Source: Hymenolepis diminuta (Eukaryota > Platyhelminthes > Cestoda > Cyclophyllidea > Hymenolepididae). Taken from it: a DNA stretch of 64,000 bases. A program made the translations under genes and the position numbers. Under the pieces are notes generated by a model. The model was not told the DNA's origin. It worked only from the letters and a program-made list of their open reading frames with translations, and made no database searches. Location: the NCBI GenBank assembly GCA_900708905.1, contig CAADRB010000017.1:1764251-1828250 (forward strand), read 5' to 3'. Below, piece after piece: positions 63,294-64,000 of this stretch (positions are counted from its first letter, which is position 1; each line of letters begins with the position of its first letter).

Positions 63294-64000
63294 ATGGATC
63301 TAGATAGCAGATCGCTCGTTGCGGAATTGGATTTGGGTAATCTTTTGTACGAAGATAAGGGTGCGATTGATCCAAACGATGTGTAAGTAATATTACTTTC
63401 TGGTTTATCAATTCAGTAACAGGGATTATATCAAGAAATTGTCCTTAAATTGTGTCCATCATTTCTTGAAAGAGTTTTGGAAGCTGCCAACGGATACTTT
63501 CGATGGAGTTCAAGTTTCTTGTGTAGGTTTCTATTTTTTTTCCTTACTTTTGAGCTCCCCGACCCCACGTTTAGACTCCCTCGTGAGAAACCAGCTCCTA
63601 GGAAACGAGAGATGTCAAGGTGGGAGCGATTCGCTCAAATGAAGGGAATCAGAAAACAGAAGAGGTCGAAAAAGGTTTGGGATGATGAAACTCAGTCTTG
63701 GAGACCCAGATGGGGCAAAGATCGTATTGACTCTGTTAAAGACAAGTGGGTTCTTGAGGTTCCGGACAATGCTGGTATGGTTACCTTATTTTATGTTTAT
63801 TTACTCTAAGACCCATACGAGGACCAGTTTGAAAAATTGAGTAATGCTCGTAAAGAAAAGCGCGCCAAGAATGAACTTAACAGATTGAAGAATATTGCTC
63901 GCACGGTCAAGAAGGGACAAGGTAAATATCGTTGATCTTTTATTACCTTTCCTATCTAAATGGTAATGTGGACATTATCGTTTTACACTTTTAGCTCCTC
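63294..64000 (+). CDS. RRS1: RRS1 ribosome biogenesis regulator, 5' part (runs off the window)
   Basis: Homologue of RRS1, the nucleolar factor that with RPF2 brings the 5S RNP into the pre-60S ribosome. Exons: 63294-63382, 63417-63513, 63555-63774, 63811-63921 and 63995 onward; introns are 34, 41, 36 and 73 nt and all are GT..AG. The joined frame reads the family landmarks in order: an N-terminal LDLGNLL motif, a helix ending FWKLPTD, then LPDPTFRLPREKP, RWERFAQMKGIRKQKRSKK, VWDDETQSWRPRWG and VLEVPDNADPYEDQF, and a basic stretch with KNELNRLKNIAR. The start is the ATG at 63294, shortly before the LDLGNLL block. The exon 2/3 junction is the least certain: it shortens the family's linker before LPDP. 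A CCAAT box lies about 45 nt upstream. The family usually continues for another 100-200 residues beyond this point. Identification is firm; exact splice sites are inferred. Confidence 0.93.

Noticed and set aside
1..64000. tRNA, rRNA, spliced-leader or snRNA genes
   Set aside because: No box A/box B pair, rRNA-like block or spliced-leader-type sequence was recognised by eye; a tRNAscan/Infernal run would be decisive.

Overview
This is animal nuclear DNA. It is strongly AT-rich, the protein evidence sits in short exons bounded by GT..AG, and no bacterial operon, phage or CRISPR structure is visible. The best gene (RRS1, right edge) has introns of 34, 41, 36 and 73 nt. Small introns of about 36 and 73 nt are known from parasitic flatworms, especially tapeworms, so a platyhelminth is my best guess. 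That rests on intron size and base composition, not on a species match.

Left part (1-20 kb): a possible 3' terminal exon (+) at 3.17-3.34 kb; a minus-strand TLC-domain membrane protein gene starting at 11,689 with two well-supported exons and possible further exons down to about 7.8 kb; a degenerate LINE reverse-transcriptase scrap at 8.6 kb; a plus-strand first exon with a Cys-Cys-rich N-terminus at 12,895; and a 125-codon minus-strand open frame near 15 kb.

Centre (20.6-54.7 kb): one large minus-strand gene for a type I membrane protein, signal peptide - three Ig domains - FN3 - transmembrane helix - cytoplasmic tail of about 200 residues. I assembled it from 12 exons whose phases all agree. 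Each Ig and FN3 domain is split by one intron. It has no kinase domain, so it looks like an adhesion or guidance-type receptor. Its introns hold a broken mariner transposase, a possible LINE scrap, a pair of diverged dispersed repeats, and a plus-strand ORF rich in N-glycosylation sequons.

Right part (54.7-64 kb): a promoter-like CCAAT cluster upstream of the Ig gene, a HEAT-like candidate exon (-) at 56.7-57.0 kb, an acidic candidate exon (-) at 59.8-59.9 kb, and the 5' part of RRS1 (+), which runs off the end of the window.

The three better genes are functionally unrelated: ribosome assembly, a TLC membrane protein and a cell-surface Ig receptor. No pathway links them. All exon boundaries were inferred by eye from splice signals, frame and domain patterns.
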